Shown here in pieces: positions 46,224 to 59,814 of a DNA stretch of 64,000 bases (positions are counted from its first letter, which is position 1; every line of letters begins with the position of its first letter). Position numbers and translations under genes: made by a program. Under the pieces are notes generated by a model. The model was not told the DNA's origin. It made no database searches and was given only the letters and a program-made list of their open reading frames with translations. This DNA comes from Enterococcus sp. DIV1094 (GTDB taxonomy: Bacteria > Bacillota > Bacilli > Lactobacillales > Enterococcaceae), in assembly GCF_017316305.2 (NCBI RefSeq), contig NZ_CP147250.1, positions 2,665,001-2,729,000 on the forward strand, written 5' to 3'.

Positions 46224-47131
46224 CACAATTAAAAGCAACTATCCAACAAGAAACAGGACGGATCGACAAAGTCCTCACGAATTTATTTGCTGATTACAGT
46301 CGTTCGCAAGTCCAACAATGGTTAAAAGACGGTGCGGTAGCTGTAAATGGTGAACCTGTCAAAGCAAATTATAAAGTAAAATCGGCTGATGAGATTGTCG
46401 TGGAAGTACCAGAGCCTGAAGAGCTTGAGATTTTGGCTGAAGATTTACCGATTGAGATCGTCTATGAAGATGATGATGTCGCTGTCGTCAATAAACCACA
46501 AGGAATGGTCGTTCATCCTTCGGCGGGGCATACGCACGGCACACTTGTCAACGCATTGATGTATCACATGAAAAGTCTGTCATCGATCAATGGAGTGATT
46601 AGACCCGGTATCGTTCATCGTATCGATAAAGATACTTCTGGCTTATTGATGATCGCTAAAAATGATCAAGCCCATGAATCTCTAGCACAACAATTAAAAG
46701 ATAAAACTTCTCTTAGAAAATACGTTGCTTTAGTTCATGGTGTCATTCCTCACGAGAAAGGAACGATCAATGCACCGATCGGTCGTTCCAAAGTCGATCG
46801 AAAAATGCAAGCCATCCGTGAAGACGGAAAACCCGCTGTCACTCATTTTACTGTTTTAGAACGTTTTGAAAACTTTACGTTAGTGGAATTACAACTGGAA
46901 ACTGGTCGTACGCATCAGATCCGTGTCCACATGAAGTACATCGGTTATCCATTAGCAGGAGACCCTGTCTATGGACCGAAGAAAACGTTGAAGGGAAATG
47001 GACAGTTCCTACATGCTAAGCTGTTAGGTTTTACACATCCTGTAACAAAAGAAAATCTAGTGTTTGAAGCCCCACTGCCAGAAGTTTTTGAAAAAACTTT
47101 AGAGAAGTTGAGAAAAGATGTTGCTTTTTAA
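46220..47131 (+). CDS. rluD: RluD-family pseudouridine synthase
   Basis: A 303-aa enzyme that isomerises uridines in 23S rRNA. It has an N-terminal S4 RNA-binding domain (SRSQVQQWLKDGAVAVNGEPVKANYKV), then the catalytic domain with HRIDKDTSGLLMIAKN (catalytic Asp in the HRxDxxTSG motif), KYVALVHG, and TGRTHQIRVHM. Order and length are typical of the RluD/YlyB group. Its position after lspA and before pyrR is conserved in Bacilli. The exact modified positions are inferred from the family. A promoter for the pyr operon lies partly within its 3' end. Confidence 0.94.
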   Translation: MTQLKATIQQETGRIDKVLTNLFADYSRSQVQQWLKDGAVAVNGEPVKANYKVKSADEIVVEVPEPEELEILAEDLPIEIVYEDDDVAVVNKPQGMVVHPSAGHTHGTLVNALMYHMKSLSSINGVIRPGIVHRIDKDTSGLLMIAKNDQAHESLAQQLKDKTSLRKYVALVHGVIPHEKGTINAPIGRSKVDRKMQAIREDGKPAVTHFTVLERFENFTLVELQLETGRTHQIRVHMKYIGYPLAGDPVYGPKKTLKGNGQFLHAKLLGFTHPVTKENLVFEAPLPEVFEKTLEKLRKDVAF

Positions 47132-47149
47132 AACACTTAACGGTATAGT
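47121..47149 (+). promoter_or_regulatory. Candidate promoter of the pyr operon
   Basis: TTGCTT, 17-nt spacer, TATAGT. The -35 lies in the last codons of rluD. Transcription would begin near 47156 and give a leader of about 215 nt. Confidence 0.5.
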
Positions 47150-47155
47150 TATAAC

Positions 47156-47348
47156 CAATAAAAGAAAAACTTAATAGAAGTCCTTTAAGTTTAGTCCCGT
47201 GAGGCTAAGAAGGGTGTGAGTAAGAAGACCTGTGGTGCGCCATAGCGAGTCTTACTCAATGACGTCGCATACTCAAAGCGACCAGTGTAGCAGTATACAC
47301 TCAGTCTAAAACATTCCTCCTGTCCTCTTAGGGCAGGAGTTTTTTTGT
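47156..47348 (+). promoter_or_regulatory. PyrR-dependent attenuator leader of the pyr operon
   Basis: The loop AGTCCCGTGAGGCT (47193-47206) matches the PyrR-binding consensus ARUCCNGNGAGGYU at every position. Downstream, CTCCTGTCCT pairs with AGGGCAGGAG and is followed by T7 (47317-47347), the intrinsic terminator. With UMP bound, PyrR stabilises the anti-antiterminator and the terminator forms; otherwise an antiterminator lets transcription enter pyrR. This is the only such site in the operon, because the pyrR-pyrP and pyrP-pyrB gaps are only 14 and 12 nt. Confidence 0.92.
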
Positions 47349-47352
47349 GTAA

Positions 47353-47910
<558 letters not shown>

Positions 47911-47924
47911 AGGGGTAAGGCAAT

Positions 47925-49208
47925 ATGTCAGAAGAAAAAAAGTTTCACAACGATAGCGTGGTATTAGACATCCATGATCGACCAACCATTGGACACTGGG
48001 TCGGATTGAGTTTACAGCATCTGTTCACGATGTTTGGCGCAACCGTCTTAGTACCGATCTTAGTCGGGATCGACCCAGGGATTGCCTTAGTCAGCTCAGG
48101 GTTAGGTACACTGGTTTATCTGATCACGACAAAAGGAAAGATCCCAGCATATTTAGGAAGCAGCTTTGCTTTTATCGCAGCGATGCAAATGCTGATGAAA
48201 ACAGATGGCTTTCCAGCAATCGCACAAGGGGCGATGACAACCGCTCTGGTCTATCTGATCGTCGCTTGGATCATCAAAAAAATCGGTTCAGCTTGGTTGG
48301 ACAAGATCTTACCGCCAATCGTCGTGGGACCAGTCATTATGGTGATCGGATTAGGTTTAGCCGCAAATGCAGCAAACAACGCGATGTTCAATCAAGACAA
48401 CTATGATTTCAAATATCTGCTAGTTGCTCTGATCACTTTAGGATTGACGATTTTCTTCAACATGTTCCTACGTGGTTTCTTAGGATTATTACCGATCTTG
48501 TTAGGGATCGTTTCAGGTTACATCGTCGCTCTGCTCTTTGGGATCGTCGACACACAACCGATCATTGACGCACCGTGGTTCGCACTACCGAACTTTGAGA
48601 TTCCATTTGTACAGTATCAACCAAAACTTTATATCGGAGCAATCACTACCATGGCACCAATCGCTTTTGTCACGATGACCGAACATATCGGGCACTTGAT
48701 GGTCTTGAACAAATTGACTAGACGGAATTTCTTCGAAGACCCAGGATTGCATCGCACATTGACAGGGGATGGATTGGCGCAATTAGTTGCCGCTTTTGTC
48801 GGTGGACCTCCAGTAACAAGTTATGGTGAAAATATCGGTGTCTTGGCAATCACACGCGTACACAGTGTGTTCGTCATCGGAGGCGCAGCGGTTTTCGCAG
48901 TCGTTCTTGGCTTCGTTGGCAAACTAAGCGCTCTGATTTTAAGTATCCCTGGCCCTGTTATTTCAGGTATCAGTTTCATCTTGTTCGGTGTAATCGCCGC
49001 AAGCGGAATGAAAATCTTAGTCGAAAACAAAATCGATTTTGACAAAAAGAAAAATCTATTGATTGCTTCAGTCATCTTAGTCGTAGGTATCGGGGGATTA
49101 GTCCTTGAAGTAGGAACATTCACCTTATCTGCAATGGCACTCGCAACAGTCTTAGGAATTATTTTGAATCTTATCTTACCAGAAACTTCACGAAGCGAAG
49201 AAAATTAA
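47925..49208 (+). CDS. pyrP: Uracil permease
   Basis: A 427-aa NCS2/UraA-type uracil:proton symporter with about 14 membrane segments. The N-terminal SLQHLFTMFGATVLVPILVG, the substrate-site region AYLGSSFAFIAAM, FVTMTEHIGHLM and GGPPVTSYGENIGVLAITRV are all characteristic. Its position between pyrR and pyrB is as in Bacillus, so uptake is coregulated with synthesis through the attenuator. Confidence 0.96.
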   Translation: MSEEKKFHNDSVVLDIHDRPTIGHWVGLSLQHLFTMFGATVLVPILVGIDPGIALVSSGLGTLVYLITTKGKIPAYLGSSFAFIAAMQMLMKTDGFPAIAQGAMTTALVYLIVAWIIKKIGSAWLDKILPPIVVGPVIMVIGLGLAANAANNAMFNQDNYDFKYLLVALITLGLTIFFNMFLRGFLGLLPILLGIVSGYIVALLFGIVDTQPIIDAPWFALPNFEIPFVQYQPKLYIGAITTMAPIAFVTMTEHIGHLMVLNKLTRRNFFEDPGLHRTLTGDGLAQLVAAFVGGPPVTSYGENIGVLAITRVHSVFVIGGAAVFAVVLGFVGKLSALILSIPGPVISGISFILFGVIAASGMKILVENKIDFDKKKNLLIASVILVVGIGGLVLEVGTFTLSAMALATVLGIILNLILPETSRSEEN

Positions 49209-49220
49209 GGAGGACATCGC

Positions 49221-50147
49221 ATGATCATCAAATCAGAACGCATCAGTTTAAAACACTTATTAACGGTAGAAGCATTGACGGACCAAGAAGTAATGGGGTT
49301 GATCCGTCGCGGGCAAGAATTTAAGCAAGGAGCTAACTGGACACCGCAAAAACCTCAGTATTTTGCCACGAATCTGTTCTTTGAAAACAGCACGAGAACC
49401 CATAAAAGCTTTGACGTAGCAGAAAAGAAACTTGGGCTTGAAGTCATCGAGTTTGAAGCAAGTACAAGCTCGGTCACAAAAGGCGAAACATTATACGATA
49501 CTGTTTTAACGATGTCTGCACTTGGTGTAGATGTAGCTGTGATCCGTCATGGAGACGAGAACTACTACGATGAACTGATCCAAAGTAAAACGATCCAATG
49601 CTCGATTATCAATGGTGGTGACGGTAGCGGACAACACCCAACACAGTGCTTACTTGATTTGATGACGATCTATGAAGAATTTGGACATTTCGACGGGTTG
49701 AAAATTGCGATCGTCGGCGACATCACACATTCTCGTGTCGCAAAATCAAACATGCAAATGTTGAAACGTCTTGGTGCCCAAGTCTTCTTCTCTGGACCAA
49801 GAGAATGGTATGACGACGAATTTGAAGTTTACGGTCACTATCTACCACTAGATGAGTTACTGGATCAAGTCGATGTCATGATGATGTTGCGTGTACAACA
49901 TGAGCGTCATGATGGAAAAGAAAGTTTTTCAAAAGAAGGTTATCACCAAGAATACGGATTGACGGTAGAACGCGCGAAGAAAATGCAAAAGCATGCAATC
50001 ATCATGCACCCAGCTCCAGTAAATCGCGATGTCGAACTGGCAGATTCATTAGTTGAAGGATTACAATCACGGATCGTACAACAAATGAGCAACGGTGTAT
50101 TTGTACGAATGGCGATCTTAGAAGCTGTATTAAGTGGAAAAGCATAA
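49221..50147 (+). CDS. pyrB: Aspartate carbamoyltransferase catalytic subunit
   Basis: A 308-aa enzyme joining carbamoyl phosphate and aspartate, the committed step of pyrimidine synthesis. The carbamoyl-phosphate loop is [12 protein letters not shown], followed by [26 protein letters not shown] and [12 protein letters not shown]. No regulatory subunit (pyrI) is present, as usual in Firmicutes. AGGAGG lies 8 nt before the ATG. Confidence 0.97.
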   Translation: MIIKSERISLKHLLTVEALTDQEVMGLIRRGQEFKQGANWTPQKPQYFATNLFFENSTRTHKSFDVAEKKLGLEVIEFEASTSSVTKGETLYDTVLTMSALGVDVAVIRHGDENYYDELIQSKTIQCSIINGGDGSGQHPTQCLLDLMTIYEEFGHFDGLKIAIVGDITHSRVAKSNMQMLKRLGAQVFFSGPREWYDDEFEVYGHYLPLDELLDQVDVMMMLRVQHERHDGKESFSKEGYHQEYGLTVERAKKMQKHAIIMHPAPVNRDVELADSLVEGLQSRIVQQMSNGVFVRMAILEAVLSGKA

Positions 50148-50167
50148 ACATAAGAGGAGGAAGAAAC

Positions 50168-51448
50168 ATGAAAACACTCATTAAAAACGGTCAAATCAAC
50201 ACAAAAAGAAATGAAACAATCCCAGCAGAAATTTGGATCGAAGAAGGAAAGATCAAAGCAATCGGCACAGGTTTTCCTGAGATCGAATTTGATGAAGTGT
50301 TTGATGCAAAAGGACAACTGATCACTCCTGGTTTAGTCGATGTACATGTCCATTTGAGAGAACCTGGATTTACTTATAAAGAAACGATCGAAGCAGGAAC
50401 GAAAGCCGCAGCACGTGGCGGCTTTACTACTGTTTGTGCGATGCCAAATCTGGACCCAGTTCCAGATACTCCTGAAAAATTAAAAAATATCTACGACATC
50501 ATCAAACGTGATGCAGTGGTGAAAGTCTTACAATATGCACCGATCACTGAAAATCTACGAAGTGAAGAATTAGTTGATCAAAAAGCCTTGATCAACGAGG
50601 GCGCATTTGCATTCACCAATGATGGTGTGGGTGTCCAAACAGCTGGCACGATGTACTTAGCGATGAAAGAAGCAGCAAAAAACAAGAAAGCGCTCGTTGC
50701 TCATACGGAAGACGAGTCATTATTATTTGGCGGTGTGATGCATGCGGGAGAAAAAGCGGAAGAGTTAGGACTACCAGGTATTTTGAGTGTGACTGAATCT
50801 TCACAGATTGCGCGTGACCTTCTGTTAGCAGAAGCGACAGGTGTTCATTATCATGTCTGCCATGTATCAACAAAAGAAAGTGTGCGAGTGATCCGCGATG
50901 CTAAGAAAGCCGGCATCCATGTCACTGCAGAAGTTTCTCCCCATCATCTGATCTTGATCGATGAAGATATTCCAGAAGATTTTGGTTTTTGGAAAATGAA
51001 TCCGCCGTTGAGAGGAAAAGCCGATCGTGAAGCACTGATCGAAGGGTTGCTTGATGGCACGATCGATTGTATCGCAACTGATCATGCACCACATGGCTTA
51101 GAAGAGAAAAGTCAAAGTTTCTTACAATCACCATTTGGGATCGTTGGAAGTGAAACAGCTTTCCAATTAGTGTATACCCATTTTGTTGAAACAGGAAAAT
51201 TCACGCTAGAGCAAGTCATCGATTGGATGGCAGTCAAACCAGCTGAAATTTTCGGGTTAGAAGTGGGCACGTTAACGATCGGTGCGCCAGCAGATTTGGC
51301 AGTGTATGACATCGCGCATACAGCGGTGATCGACAAAAAAGATTTCTTATCAAAAGGCGAAAACACACCTTTTGTTGGTTGGGAGATCAAAGGAGAAACA
51401 TTAATGACATTTGTCGACGGGAAACTTGTTTGGCATAAGGGGGAATAA
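50168..51448 (+). CDS. pyrC: Dihydroorotase
   Basis: A 426-aa zinc amidohydrolase that cyclises carbamoyl aspartate to dihydroorotate. Metal and substrate sites: [15 protein letters not shown] (HxH and R), the [11 protein letters not shown] region, [11 protein letters not shown] in [12 protein letters not shown], and CIATDHAPH (catalytic Asp). This is the type I bacterial form. AGAGGAGG precedes the ATG. It ends 4 nt before the carA start. Confidence 0.97.
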   Translation: MKTLIKNGQINTKRNETIPAEIWIEEGKIKAIGTGFPEIEFDEVFDAKGQLITPGLVDVHVHLREPGFTYKETIEAGTKAAARGGFTTVCAMPNLDPVPDTPEKLKNIYDIIKRDAVVKVLQYAPITENLRSEELVDQKALINEGAFAFTNDGVGVQTAGTMYLAMKEAAKNKKALVAHTEDESLLFGGVMHAGEKAEELGLPGILSVTESSQIARDLLLAEATGVHYHVCHVSTKESVRVIRDAKKAGIHVTAEVSPHHLILIDEDIPEDFGFWKMNPPLRGKADREALIEGLLDGTIDCIATDHAPHGLEEKSQSFLQSPFGIVGSETAFQLVYTHFVETGKFTLEQVIDWMAVKPAEIFGLEVGTLTIGAPADLAVYDIAHTAVIDKKDFLSKGENTPFVGWEIKGETLMTFVDGKLVWHKGE

Positions 51449-51452
51449 CTGG

Positions 51453-52532
51453 ATGGAACGGTTGCTGATTTTAGAAGATGGCACAGTATTTAAAGGAAAA
51501 TCATTTGGCGCGACAGGCAATGTGTTTGGAGAAATCGTCTTTACTACAAGTATGACAGGGTATCAAGAAACGATCACAGACCAAAGTTTTAACGGTCAAA
51601 TCATCACATTTACTTATCCGATGGTAGGAAACTACGGCGTCAATCGTGATGATTACGAATCAATTGCACCAACGTGTAAAGGGGTAGTCGTCAAAGAACA
51701 TGCACGTGTGGCATCTAACTGGCGCAATCAAATGACATTAGACGAATTCTTGAAACAAAAGGGAATCCCTGGTATCTCAGGTATCGATACACGGGCATTG
51801 ACACGTAAGATCCGTGAAGTCGGTACAATGAAAGCAAGTATCGTGGATGCAGGTGATTCATTTGAACATGCTTACGACCAACTAAAAGCAACCGTCTTGG
51901 CAACAAACCAAGTACAACAAGTTTCAACAAACAAACCATACCCTAGTCCAGGAACAGGCAGAAATGTAGCAGTCATTGATTTCGGGTTGAAGCACAGTAT
52001 TTTACGTGAATTGAGTAAGCGTGACTGTAACTTGACCGTGTTACCATATAATACGGATGCGGAAACGATCCTTTCGTTATCGCCAGACGGTGTCATGTTG
52101 ACGAACGGCCCTGGTGATCCGAAAGATGTACCAGAAGCCATTGAAATGATCCGACAAATCCAAGGAAAGATTCCGATTTTTGGCATCTGTTTAGGCCATC
52201 AACTGTTTGCCCTAGCAAATGGCGCTGACACTTACAAGATGAAATTTGGACACCGCGGGTTGAACCATCCTGTTCGTGAGGTAGCTACTGGAAGAATCGA
52301 TTTTACCTCCCAAAATCATGGCTATGCGGTCGATGAACAAACGATCGATCCAGAACACTTACTAGTCACACATGTGGAAGTCAATGATGGCACTGTTGAA
52401 GGGGTTAGACATCGTCGCTATCCAGCGTTCAGTGTCCAATTCCATCCGGATGCTGCTCCTGGGCCGCATGATGCGCTACATTTGTTCGATGAATTTATGG
52501 AAATGATGGATGCTGGAAAGGAGCAATTCTAA
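51453..52532 (+). CDS. carA: Carbamoyl phosphate synthase, glutamine amidotransferase (small) subunit
   Basis: A 359-aa subunit that hydrolyses glutamine and passes ammonia to CarB. The N-terminal domain has [19 protein letters not shown]; the GATase I domain has the nucleophile Cys in [10 protein letters not shown] and His331 in the C-terminal block [12 protein letters not shown]. The usual third triad residue, Glu in HPE, is Asp333 here. The ATG at 51453 is 3 to 4 nt after the pyrC stop; an ATG at 51411 lies inside pyrC. The gene overlaps carB by one nucleotide (TAATG). Confidence 0.96.
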   Translation: MERLLILEDGTVFKGKSFGATGNVFGEIVFTTSMTGYQETITDQSFNGQIITFTYPMVGNYGVNRDDYESIAPTCKGVVVKEHARVASNWRNQMTLDEFLKQKGIPGISGIDTRALTRKIREVGTMKASIVDAGDSFEHAYDQLKATVLATNQVQQVSTNKPYPSPGTGRNVAVIDFGLKHSILRELSKRDCNLTVLPYNTDAETILSLSPDGVMLTNGPGDPKDVPEAIEMIRQIQGKIPIFGICLGHQLFALANGADTYKMKFGHRGLNHPVREVATGRIDFTSQNHGYAVDEQTIDPEHLLVTHVEVNDGTVEGVRHRRYPAFSVQFHPDAAPGPHDALHLFDEFMEMMDAGKEQF

Positions 52533-55500
52533 TGCCAAAACGCACAGATATCAACAAAATCATGGTGATCGGCTCTGGTCCGATCATCATTGGTCAAGCT
52601 GCAGAGTTTGACTACGCAGGCACACAGGCTTGTCTTGCTTTAAAGGAAGAAGGCTATGAGGTCGTTTTAGTCAATTCTAATCCAGCAACGATCATGACCG
52701 ATAAAGAAATTGCTGATCAAGTATACCTTGAGCCGATCACATTAGAATTTGTTTCACGCATTCTACGAAAAGAACGTCCGGATGCGATCTTACCAACTTT
52801 AGGTGGGCAAACAGGTCTGAATATGGCGATGGAATTAGCTGAGTCAGGAATCTTAGACGAATTAGGGATCGAATTATTAGGGACGAAATTAAGTGCGATC
52901 GACCAAGCAGAAGATCGCGACTTGTTCAAAAAATTGATGGAAGAGTTGGATCAACCAATCCCCGAATCAGAAATCGTGACGACGGTGGAAGAAGCAGTGA
53001 CTTTTGCCAACAAAATCGGTTATCCAATCATCGTACGACCAGCCTTCACATTAGGCGGTACTGGCGGTGGGATGTGTGATAACGAAGCAGAGCTGCGTCA
53101 AATCGCGGAAAATGGCTTGAGTTTATCCCCAGTGACACAATGTTTGATCGAGCGCAGTATTGCAGGTTTCAAAGAAATCGAATACGAAGTGATGCGTGAC
53201 TCGGCAGACAATGCAATCGTTGTTTGTAACATGGAAAACTTCGATCCAGTGGGTATCCATACAGGAGATTCGATCGTTTTTGCTCCAAGTCAAACCTTAG
53301 CAGACCATGAATACCAGATGTTAAGAGATGCGTCACTGTCGATCATTCGCGCATTGAAAATCGAAGGTGGTTGTAATGTTCAATTAGCACTTGATCCTCA
53401 TAGCTTCAACTACTATGTCATCGAAGTGAATCCTCGTGTTTCACGCTCCTCTGCCTTAGCAAGTAAAGCGACCGGTTATCCAATTGCGAAACTAGCCGCT
53501 AAAATCGCATTAGGTTTGACATTGGATGAAATGAAAAATCCAGTCACAGGAACAACTTACGCTGAATTTGAACCAGCATTGGACTATGTGGTAGCAAAAA
53601 TCCCACGCTGGCCGTTTGATAAATTTGAAAACGGGGAACGTGTTTTAGGGACACAGATGAAGGCGACAGGAGAAGTCATGGCGATCGGCCGTAACATCGA
53701 AGAATCTTTACTTAAAGCAGTCCGCTCATTAGAAATCGGTGCGCACCACCTTGAATTGCCTGAATTGAAAGAAGTCAGTGAAGAACTTTTAATGGAGAAA
53801 ATCGTTCGTGCGCAAGATGATCGGTTATTCTACTTAGCCGAAGCAATCCGTCGCAGCTACCCAATCCAAGAATTAGCAGACTTGACGAAAATCGATTTGT
53901 TCTTCTTAGACAAATTATTGCATATCATTGAGCTTGAAAAGGAGCTTTCCGAAAATCCAAATCAATTGGACATCCTTCATTTTGTGAAACAAAATGGGTT
54001 TACTGATCGAAAAATCGCTGAAATGTGGAAAACGACACCTGATGCGATTCGCCAACTTCGTACAGAAAACAGTATCCAACCAGTATACAAAATGGTCGAT
54101 ACTTGTGCAGCAGAATTTGAATCGCATACGCCTTATTTCTATAGCACATATGAAATCGAAAACGAAAGTCATCGTTCAGAAAAACCGTCTGTGTTAGTCC
54201 TAGGCTCTGGCCCGATCCGCATCGGACAAGGGGTCGAATTTGACTATGCGACTGTCCACTCCGTCAAAGCGATCCAACAAGCAGGCTATGAAGCAATCAT
54301 TATGAATAGTAATCCTGAAACCGTTTCGACAGATTTCTCGATTTCTGATAAACTTTACTTTGAGCCGTTAACTTTTGAAGATGTCATGAATGTCATCGAA
54401 TTAGAGCAGCCGATCGGTGTCATTGTCCAATTTGGTGGACAAACGGCCATCAATCTCGCTGAACCTTTAGCAAAAGCAGGCGTAAAAATCTTAGGAACAA
54501 CGATCGAAGACCTTGATCGTGCAGAAAACCGTGACTTATTCGAACAAGCTTTACAAGAATTAGGTGTTCCTCAACCACTAGGAGATACCGCAACAAGCAA
54601 AGAAGAAGCAGTTGCTGTCGCAAATAAAATCGGTTATCCAGTGTTAGTCCGTCCAAGCTATGTTTTAGGCGGACGTGCGATGGAGATCGTCGAAAACCAA
54701 CGTGACTTAGAAGACTATATGGAGAATGCGGTGAAAGCTTCACCAGAACATCCAGTGTTAGTCGATCGCTATTTGATCGGTAGTGAGTGCGAAGTCGATG
54801 CGATCTGTGATGGGGAAACAGTCTTGATCCCAGGAATCATGGAACACATCGAACGTGCGGGTGTCCATTCAGGAGACTCGATGGCAGTTTATCCGCCGCA
54901 AGCTCTTTCTGACGAAATCAAGCAAACGATCGAAGATTATACGATTCGTTTAGCACGTGGCTTGAATTGTGTCGGGATGATGAACATCCAATTCGTGATC
55001 CATGAAAATCAAGTATACGTGATCGAAGTGAATCCGCGCGCAAGTCGTACGGTTCCTTTCTTGAGCAAAGTCACGAATATCCCAATGGCGCAGATCGCAA
55101 CGAAGGCCATCTTAGGCGAAAAATTAAAAGATTTAGGCTATGAAGATGGCTTATATCCAGAAACAGCAAACGTCCATGTCAAAGCACCGGTCTTTTCATT
55201 TACTAAGCTGCACAAAGTTGACACATATCTTGGACCTGAAATGAAATCAACAGGAGAAGTCATGGGTTCAGATCAAAACCTAGACAAAGCGTTGTACAAA
55301 GCGTTTGAAGCTTCTGGCTTACGTTTGCCTGATTATGGCGCTGTCTTGTTCACGATCGCCGATGAAACTAAAGAAGAAGCATTAGGCTTAGCGAAACGCT
55401 TTGCAGAAATCGGCTATAGCTTGCTAGCAACAAAAAATACCGCGGCATTCTTTGAGAAACATGGCCTTGTAGTAACGCCAGTCGCTAAGATCTCCGAAGA

Positions 55501-55717
55501 AGCAACAGAGAAAAACGTGGTTGACCTGATCCGAGAAGGCAAAGCACAAGTGGTCGTCAATACGATCGATAAAGACCGAGGAAATGCTTCAAAAGACGGC
55601 TTTATCATTCGACGCGAAGCAGTTGAGCATGGCACGCCACTGTTCACTTCACTTGATACGGCGGATGCAATCGTTCGTGTGATGGAATCACGCGCCTTTT
55701 CAACACAAGCAATCTAA
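52532..55717 (+). CDS. carB: Carbamoyl phosphate synthase, large subunit
   Basis: A 1061-aa synthetase built from two homologous ATP-grasp halves: the first makes carbamate ([34 protein letters not shown]), the second phosphorylates it ([34 protein letters not shown]), followed by a C-terminal allosteric domain (from about 930). Length and both glycine-rich loops are intact. It is the pyrimidine-operon copy; arginine-pathway copies would lie elsewhere. A 166-nt gap with a palindrome follows before pyrK. Confidence 0.97.
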   Translation: MPKRTDINKIMVIGSGPIIIGQAAEFDYAGTQACLALKEEGYEVVLVNSNPATIMTDKEIADQVYLEPITLEFVSRILRKERPDAILPTLGGQTGLNMAMELAESGILDELGIELLGTKLSAIDQAEDRDLFKKLMEELDQPIPESEIVTTVEEAVTFANKIGYPIIVRPAFTLGGTGGGMCDNEAELRQIAENGLSLSPVTQCLIERSIAGFKEIEYEVMRDSADNAIVVCNMENFDPVGIHTGDSIVFAPSQTLADHEYQMLRDASLSIIRALKIEGGCNVQLALDPHSFNYYVIEVNPRVSRSSALASKATGYPIAKLAAKIALGLTLDEMKNPVTGTTYAEFEPALDYVVAKIPRWPFDKFENGERVLGTQMKATGEVMAIGRNIEESLLKAVRSLEIGAHHLELPELKEVSEELLMEKIVRAQDDRLFYLAEAIRRSYPIQELADLTKIDLFFLDKLLHIIELEKELSENPNQLDILHFVKQNGFTDRKIAEMWKTTPDAIRQLRTENSIQPVYKMVDTCAAEFESHTPYFYSTYEIENESHRSEKPSVLVLGSGPIRIGQGVEFDYATVHSVKAIQQAGYEAIIMNSNPETVSTDFSISDKLYFEPLTFEDVMNVIELEQPIGVIVQFGGQTAINLAEPLAKAGVKILGTTIEDLDRAENRDLFEQALQELGVPQPLGDTATSKEEAVAVANKIGYPVLVRPSYVLGGRAMEIVENQRDLEDYMENAVKASPEHPVLVDRYLIGSECEVDAICDGETVLIPGIMEHIERAGVHSGDSMAVYPPQALSDEIKQTIEDYTIRLARGLNCVGMMNIQFVIHENQVYVIEVNPRASRTVPFLSKVTNIPMAQIATKAILGEKLKDLGYEDGLYPETANVHVKAPVFSFTKLHKVDTYLGPEMKSTGEVMGSDQNLDKALYKAFEASGLRLPDYGAVLFTIADETKEEALGLAKRFAEIGYSLLATKNTAAFFEKHGLVVTPVAKISEEATEKNVVDLIREGKAQVVVNTIDKDRGNASKDGFIIRREAVEHGTPLFTSLDTADAIVRVMESRAFSTQAI

Positions 55718-55721
55718 ATAC

Positions 55722-55883
55722 AAGAGGAGGGCAATTTGCCCTCCAATAAATAAATGAAAAAAGATTTTTTTCTAGTTAGTCCCTGTGGTGGCTTGGAACT
55801 GATGTTTGATGACATGACCCACAAAAAGAAGTAGTTAGCAGTATAACGAAATAGCGGAAAGTCCCAAAAATAGGAGTGTAGAG
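55722..55883 (+). other. carB-pyrK gap with a hairpin and a possible 26-codon ORF
   Basis: GGAGGGCAATTTGCCCTCC (55733-55751) is a near-perfect palindrome but has no U-tract, so it may be an mRNA-processing or partial termination site. A small frame from the ATG at 55754 ends at TAG (55832-55834) with 26 codons (MKKDFFLVSPCGG...). Its only upstream purine-rich sequence lies within the hairpin. I cannot say whether it is translated. Confidence 0.35.
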
Positions 55884-58293
<2,410 letters not shown>

Positions 58294-58296
58294 TCT

Positions 58297-58929
58297 ATGA
58301 ACATTGAACAAACTATTGCTAAAGACTTGCTAGAAATCGAAGCTGTTTTCTTAAGTCCAAGCCAACCTTTCACTTGGGCAAGTGGAATCAAAAGCCCGAT
58401 CTATTGCGATAACCGTATTACGATGAGCTATCCCAAAGTCAGAAAAGAAATCGCTCAAGGATTAGCTGAAAAAATCAAACAAGAATTCCCAGATGTTGAA
58501 GTGATCGCCGGTACAGCAACTGCTGGTATTCCTCATGCCGCTTGGGTAGCAGAAATCCTAGACTTACCGATGGTGTATATTCGCAGTAAAGCGAAAGCAC
58601 ACGGTAAAGGGAATCAAATCGAAGGGCGCATCTTTGAAGGTCAAAAAATGGTCGTCATCGAAGATTTGATCTCAACAGGCGGAAGTGTATTAGAAGCGGC
58701 TGAAGCAGCTAAAAGAGAAGGTGCGGACGTTTTAGGTGTTGCAGCAATCTTTACGTATGAGTTGCCAAAAGGAAAAGCGAACTTTGAACAAGCGGGTCTA
58801 CCATTGATCACCTTGACGAATTATTCTGTATTGATCGAATTTGCATTAGAAAATAAAACAATCAACGAAGAAGAGCTTGCTTTGTTGAAAGAATGGAAAA
58901 AAGATCCTGAGAACTGGGCAACAGCTTAG
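58297..58929 (+). CDS. pyrE: Orotate phosphoribosyltransferase
   Basis: A 210-aa type I phosphoribosyltransferase that makes OMP from orotate and PRPP. Visible: [21 protein letters not shown] at the substrate end, the flexible-loop lysines in [17 protein letters not shown], and the PRPP motif [18 protein letters not shown]. It is the last gene of the operon and a terminator follows. Confidence 0.97.
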   Translation: MNIEQTIAKDLLEIEAVFLSPSQPFTWASGIKSPIYCDNRITMSYPKVRKEIAQGLAEKIKQEFPDVEVIAGTATAGIPHAAWVAEILDLPMVYIRSKAKAHGKGNQIEGRIFEGQKMVVIEDLISTGGSVLEAAEAAKREGADVLGVAAIFTYELPKGKANFEQAGLPLITLTNYSVLIEFALENKTINEEELALLKEWKKDPENWATA

Positions 58930-58939
58930 AGATCAGATT

Positions 58940-58980
58940 AAAAAGGGCGGAAAAACGGATGTTGTTTCAGCCCTTTTTCT
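58940..58980 (+). terminator. Terminator of the pyr operon
   Basis: AAAAGGGC with a GAAAAAC extension pairs with GTTGTTTC and GCCCTTTTTC, ending in T5. The remaining sequence to 59131 is AT-rich; it should contain the promoter of the next gene, but I do not see a convincing one. Confidence 0.85.
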
Positions 58981-59131
58981 GTTTGAGATATAGTGAAAAC
59001 CTGAAGATACATAGCGACAACTATTCTTTTGCACATGAAAACTTGTTAAGATAATAAGCTGAAAATTTGCGAATTCCAGTTATTTAATGATAAGATTATC
59101 GGAAAAGTCATCTCAAAGAGGAGGATTCTTT

Positions 59132-59773
59132 ATGGGATTGAATGAATTTATTTTAGGGTTAAATAACTTGGAAAGAATCACCAGAGCTCCGGGATTTTTC
59201 AAACACACGGAACATACCGTCGCCGCGCACTCTTATCGTGTAGCTTCGATTGCACAAGTATTGGGTGACATTGAAGAACTCCACGGACAAACGATCGACT
59301 GGAAGCTCTTATATGAAAAAGCCTTGAACCATGATTATACCGAACGTTTTATCGGTGACATCAAAACACCAGTGAAATATGCAAGTAAAGAGTTGAGAGG
59401 GATGCTGCAGACCGTCGAAGAAAAGATGACGGATGAGTTTATCAATCAAGAAATCCCTGAAGCTTTACAAGACGTTTATCGCCGGCGTTTGTTCGAAGGC
59501 AAAGACGATACAGTCGAAGGTGAATTACTCGCTGTTTCAGATAAAATCGATCTTTTGTATGAATCATTTGATGAGATCAGTAAAAATAATCCGGAGAAAG
59601 TCTATAAAGAAATGTTTATTGAGGCGGTCACAACGATCAAAGGTTTTGACCATCGTCCATCCGTCCAATATTTTTTCAAAGAGATTTTTCCAGAATTACT
59701 CAATCAAGAATTCTATGGAAAAGAAGATTTCTTAGCAGCTGTTTCAAGCATTGTCAAAAAAGAAAAAGAATAG
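59132..59773 (+). CDS. HD-domain hydrolase, YfbR-like 5'-nucleotidase family
   Basis: A 213-aa HD-domain protein. The metal ligands are HTEHTVAAHSYRVASIAQ (first His), NHDYTERFIGD (the HD pair) and the distal Asp in LLAVSDKIDLLYESFDEI. The layout follows the YfbR/YqjH-type family that dephosphorylates deoxynucleotides. The ATG at 59132 follows AGAGGAGGA; an upstream ATG at 59087 precedes that site and would add 15 residues. Exact substrate unknown. Confidence 0.88.
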   Translation: MGLNEFILGLNNLERITRAPGFFKHTEHTVAAHSYRVASIAQVLGDIEELHGQTIDWKLLYEKALNHDYTERFIGDIKTPVKYASKELRGMLQTVEEKMTDEFINQEIPEALQDVYRRRLFEGKDDTVEGELLAVSDKIDLLYESFDEISKNNPEKVYKEMFIEAVTTIKGFDHRPSVQYFFKEIFPELLNQEFYGKEDFLAAVSSIVKKEKE

Positions 59774-59814
59774 TCGAGGTGCCGTGTAGGTAACTGGTTC
59801 AGGAGGAATTTTAG

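Noticed and set aside
55783-55800. PyrR-binding-like sequence AGTCCCTGTGGTGGCT in the carB-pyrK gap
   Set aside because: It needs a two-base insertion relative to the consensus and has no antiterminator/terminator pair.
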